Assembly (NCBI GenBank): GCA_903882745.1
Contig: CAIRYG010000011.1
Location: forward strand, 372,001 to 436,000
Reading direction: 5' to 3'
DNA: 64,000 nucleotides
DNA from: an uncultured Gemmatimonadota bacterium
Lineage (GTDB): Bacteria; Gemmatimonadota; Gemmatimonadetes; Gemmatimonadales; Gemmatimonadaceae
The translations under genes and the position numbers were made by a program. The notes beneath the pieces were generated by a model. It ran no database searches. It saw only the letters and a program-made list of their open reading frames with translations, and was not told the DNA's origin. Shown one piece after another: positions 61,996-64,000 of the stretch; position 1 is the first letter of the stretch, and each line of letters starts with the position of its first letter.

Positions 61996-63390
61996 ATGCT
62001 GAACCGCGACCACCTGAACCGCGACCACCTGAACCGCGATCTCGCCGTCCGCGAGTCGTTCGCCCGAGACGCGAGCGGCCTCTGGCGCGTCAGCGACGCG
62101 ATTGCTCGCCCCTCTAGCGCCGCCGAAGTAGCGACCTTGCTCGCACAGGCGAATGCCGATCGCACCGCCGTCACGCCCGCGGGATCTCAGACCAGCACCA
62201 CCGGCGCGAGCATTTGCGACCACGGCATGATCCTGTCAACCCGCTCGCTGACTGCGATCACCGACCTGGACACCCACGCGCGCACGGTACGCGTCGGCCC
62301 AGGCGTTCTGCTGGGGGACCTCCAGCGCGCAATCGCAGCCGAGGGACTCTTCTTTGCCCCCGACCCGACCAGCGACCAAGAATGCACCGTTGGCGGTGCT
62401 ATCGCCTGCAACGCGAGCGGCCCCCGCACCCTACGCTACGGCCCCACGCGTGCGCATGTGCGAAGCGTCACCGTCGCGCTTGCGGGTGGTCGCATCGAAC
62501 GGTTCCAGCGCTCCGAGGTGGAGAAGAATACGGTTGGGCTCTTTCCTGCGCAGGACCCCGTAGACTGGTTCATCGGGAGTGAAGGAATCCTCGGCGTGAT
62601 CGTGGAGGCTGAACTCGCGCTCCTCCCGAGACCGCAGACCGAAATCGGCCTAGCGATTCCCTTCCCCGATGAATCGCGCGCGCTCGCGGCGATCATCGCT
62701 GCTCGGGAGTCTCGTAGTCTTTCCCCACGCTGTCTCGAGTACTTTGACGCGGAATGCTTTGCGATTGCGCGCGACGGACAGGGCGACACACACTGGGCGC
62801 CCGAGGCAGGCGCTATGGTGTACACCGAAGCAACAGCCGACGGCGACGCGCTGCCCCCGCTCGACGAATGGCTCGCACTCGCCGAAGAGTACGGCGCACA
62901 CGCGCAGGACGTGCGCGTCTTTGACGGTGATGCCGCCATTCGTGAGGCGCGGCGCCTGAGACACGGGGTACCCGCGACGATGCACGAGCGCGTCGCCCCG
63001 TACCTCAAGGACGGTGGGCGCCGCGTGTCCACCGACTGGGCGGTACCCTGGCGGCTCGCGCCGCACGCGGTAAAGCTTGCGCGCAGCCACGCGTTCGAGG
63101 CCGGGGTCGAGCCCGGGGTTGTGTATGGCCATCTGGGCAACGGACATCCCCACCAGAACTTCATCGCACGGAACCCCGATGAAGTGAAGCAGTTCGAACA
63201 GGTGGTCGAGCGCACGCTTCGCGACGTTATTGCGATGGGCGGAACGGTCGCCGCCGAACACGGCATCGGCAAAGTGAAGTCGCGTTGGCTGCCACTGCAG
63301 ATGCACGCGTCCCAGGTCACGCTGATGCGTGCGCTCAAAGCCGATCTTGACCCGCACGGCATTATGGCACCCGGGAACATCCTCGCGTGA
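61996..63390 (+). CDS. FAD-linked 2-hydroxyacid oxidase/dehydrogenase (GlcD-like)
   Basis: Flavoprotein of 464 aa of the GlcD/D-lactate dehydrogenase family. The FAD-binding PCMH domain (about 35-210) has VTPAGSQTSTTGAS, VRVGPGVLLGDLQRAIAAEGLFFAPDPTSDQECTVGG in two parts, and ACNASGPRTLRYG; the C-terminal FAD-oxidase domain ends in AEHGIGKVKSRWLPLQ and PHGIMAPGNIL. It should oxidise a D-2-hydroxyacid such as glycolate, D-lactate or D-2-hydroxyglutarate. The class V aminotransferase starting 22 bases downstream suggests the keto product is transaminated (for example glyoxylate to glycine, or hydroxypyruvate to serine). Confidence 0.88.
   Translation: MLNRDHLNRDHLNRDLAVRESFARDASGLWRVSDAIARPSSAAEVATLLAQANADRTAVTPAGSQTSTTGASICDHGMILSTRSLTAITDLDTHARTVRVGPGVLLGDLQRAIAAEGLFFAPDPTSDQECTVGGAIACNASGPRTLRYGPTRAHVRSVTVALAGGRIERFQRSEVEKNTVGLFPAQDPVDWFIGSEGILGVIVEAELALLPRPQTEIGLAIPFPDESRALAAIIAARESRSLSPRCLEYFDAECFAIARDGQGDTHWAPEAGAMVYTEATADGDALPPLDEWLALAEEYGAHAQDVRVFDGDAAIREARRLRHGVPATMHERVAPYLKDGGRRVSTDWAVPWRLAPHAVKLARSHAFEAGVEPGVVYGHLGNGHPHQNFIARNPDEVKQFEQVVERTLRDVIAMGGTVAAEHGIGKVKSRWLPLQMHASQVTLMRALKADLDPHGIMAPGNILA
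61999..62043. repeat. Three 15-base tandem repeats at the FAD-oxidase N-terminus
   Basis: CTGAACCGCGACCAC occurs twice exactly and a third time with two changes, encoding LNRDH-LNRDH-LNRDL directly after the start Met. It lies before the conserved domain and so is probably free to vary. Confidence 0.8.
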
Positions 63391-63412
63391 GCACCGAGTA
63401 AACGAAGCGCGA

Positions 63413-64000
63413 ATGACCTCGTTCGGCACCTTCTTCCTCCCCGGCCCCACCGAAGTCCGCGCCGACGTACTGCAGTCGATGACGCAGCCTATGATCGCGC
63501 ATCGCGGCGCGGCGTTTGAATCGCTGTTCTCAGAGCTCCAGACCGGACTGCGCGAACTGTTCCGCACCACACGCCCGGTCTATGTGAGTTCGAGTTCGGC
63601 CACCGGTCTCATGGAGGGCGCGATCCGCAACGCGCCGGCGGGTCCGATTCTCTCGCTGGTCAACGGCGCGTTCGCCGAACGCTTTGCCGACATCGCGCGC
63701 AGCTGCGACCGCGAGGTCCGGGTGCTTCGCGTTGCCGACGGCGACATCGTCTCCGTCGCGGCCGTTGCGCAGGCGCTGGCCGAGCGGTGGTACGCCGCCG
63801 TCACGGTGGTGCACTCCGAGACATCCACCGGTGCGCTGAGCGATATCGCGGCCGTGGCGCGTGCGGCACATGCGCACGGCGCCATGATCCTCGTCGACAG
63901 CGTGACTGGGGTCGGTGGCGCGCCAGTGCTCACCGATGCCTGGGATCTCGATTTTATTTTCACGGGATCGCAGAAAGCGTTGGCGCTCCCTCCAGGGCTC
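63413..64000 (+). CDS. Class V aminotransferase, N-terminal part (cut by window end)
   Basis: An open frame from ATG 63413 runs to the window end (196 codons). It begins MTSFGTFFLPGPTEVRADVL, the typical opening of the alanine-glyoxylate/serine-glyoxylate aminotransferase family. VSSSSATGLMEGAI is the phosphate loop, VTVVHSETSTGAL binds the cofactor, LVDSVTGVGG holds the Asp that contacts the PLP nitrogen, and FTGSQKAL contains the PLP lysine. Phosphoserine aminotransferase of the archaeal type is another option. It is 22 bases after the FAD-oxidase stop, so probably the same operon. Confidence 0.88.
   Translation, partial: MTSFGTFFLPGPTEVRADVLQSMTQPMIAHRGAAFESLFSELQTGLRELFRTTRPVYVSSSSATGLMEGAIRNAPAGPILSLVNGAFAERFADIARSCDREVRVLRVADGDIVSVAAVAQALAERWYAAVTVVHSETSTGALSDIAAVARAAHAHGAMILVDSVTGVGGAPVLTDAWDLDFIFTGSQKALALPPGL

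Noticed and set aside
61999-62043. CRISPR-like or phage attachment repeat
   Set aside because: The three units are contiguous without spacers, coding, and in frame with the FAD-oxidase start; no integrase or cas gene is nearby.

Overview
The window is a compact, GC-rich bacterial chromosome segment with no rRNA or tRNA, no insertion sequence and no CRISPR array, and no gene-free stretch above 300 bases. The gene content best fits a Gemmatimonadota-like diderm: a TonB-dependent receptor, a DUF5916 outer-membrane protein, secreted M14 and M28 peptidases, a TolC/HlyD/MacB-type export set, a bacillithiol-type deacetylase (BshB1), a long class II aldolase and many Ser/Thr or histidine kinases. This taxonomic call is an inference from content, not from a marker gene.

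Layout. 1-5 kb: larE with a partial membrane-anchored gene, a secreted M14 peptidase, comM. 5-8.5 kb: a secreted unknown, an M28 peptidase and a Tat-lipoprotein with two Rieske domains. 8.5-10.2 kb: two overlapping deoxynucleoside kinase genes. 10.4-13 kb: a cyclophilin lipoprotein and a DUF485/ActP-type symporter. 13-20 kb: D-threonine-aldolase-like enzyme, DUF5916 protein, SET-domain protein, TonB receptor, GNAT. 20-25.5 kb: a pseudokinase-kinase fusion behind a roughly 14-TM sensor histidine kinase. 25.6-33.2 kb: secreted unknown, TolC, HlyD, ABC ATPase, two MacB-like permeases, small secreted protein. 33-37.7 kb: SDR, RidA, bshB1, cysteine desulfurase, mnmA. 37.8-42.7 kb: a stressosome-type module (globin-RsbR, RsbS-like, RsbT-RsbX fusion, hybrid histidine kinase). 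42.7-45 kb: dnaJ and grpE. 45-50.8 kb: cinA-pgsA-mglA-mglB-recR-dnaX on the minus strand, preceded by the SRP RNA gene. 50.8-56 kb: thioesterase, rhodanese, threonine aldolase, BrkB protein, coiled-coil lipoprotein, class II aldolase. 56-60.8 kb: a tightly overlapping operon tal-pyk-PhnP-like hydrolase-pgi. 61-64 kb: an unknown conserved protein, GNAT, FAD-linked oxidase and the start of a class V aminotransferase.

Two things stand out. First, the four-gene stressosome module has a heme-type input domain, an RsbS-like protein whose usual phosphoserine position is Arg, a kinase fused to its phosphatase, and a multidomain hybrid kinase where other bacteria place an output regulator. Second, many operon-leading genes carry a -10-like hexamer (TATCTT, TATATT, TAAATT, TATAAT) exactly six bases before the start codon. 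The same TATCTT-N6 spacing precedes the predicted 5' end of the SRP RNA, which suggests that these mRNAs are leaderless.
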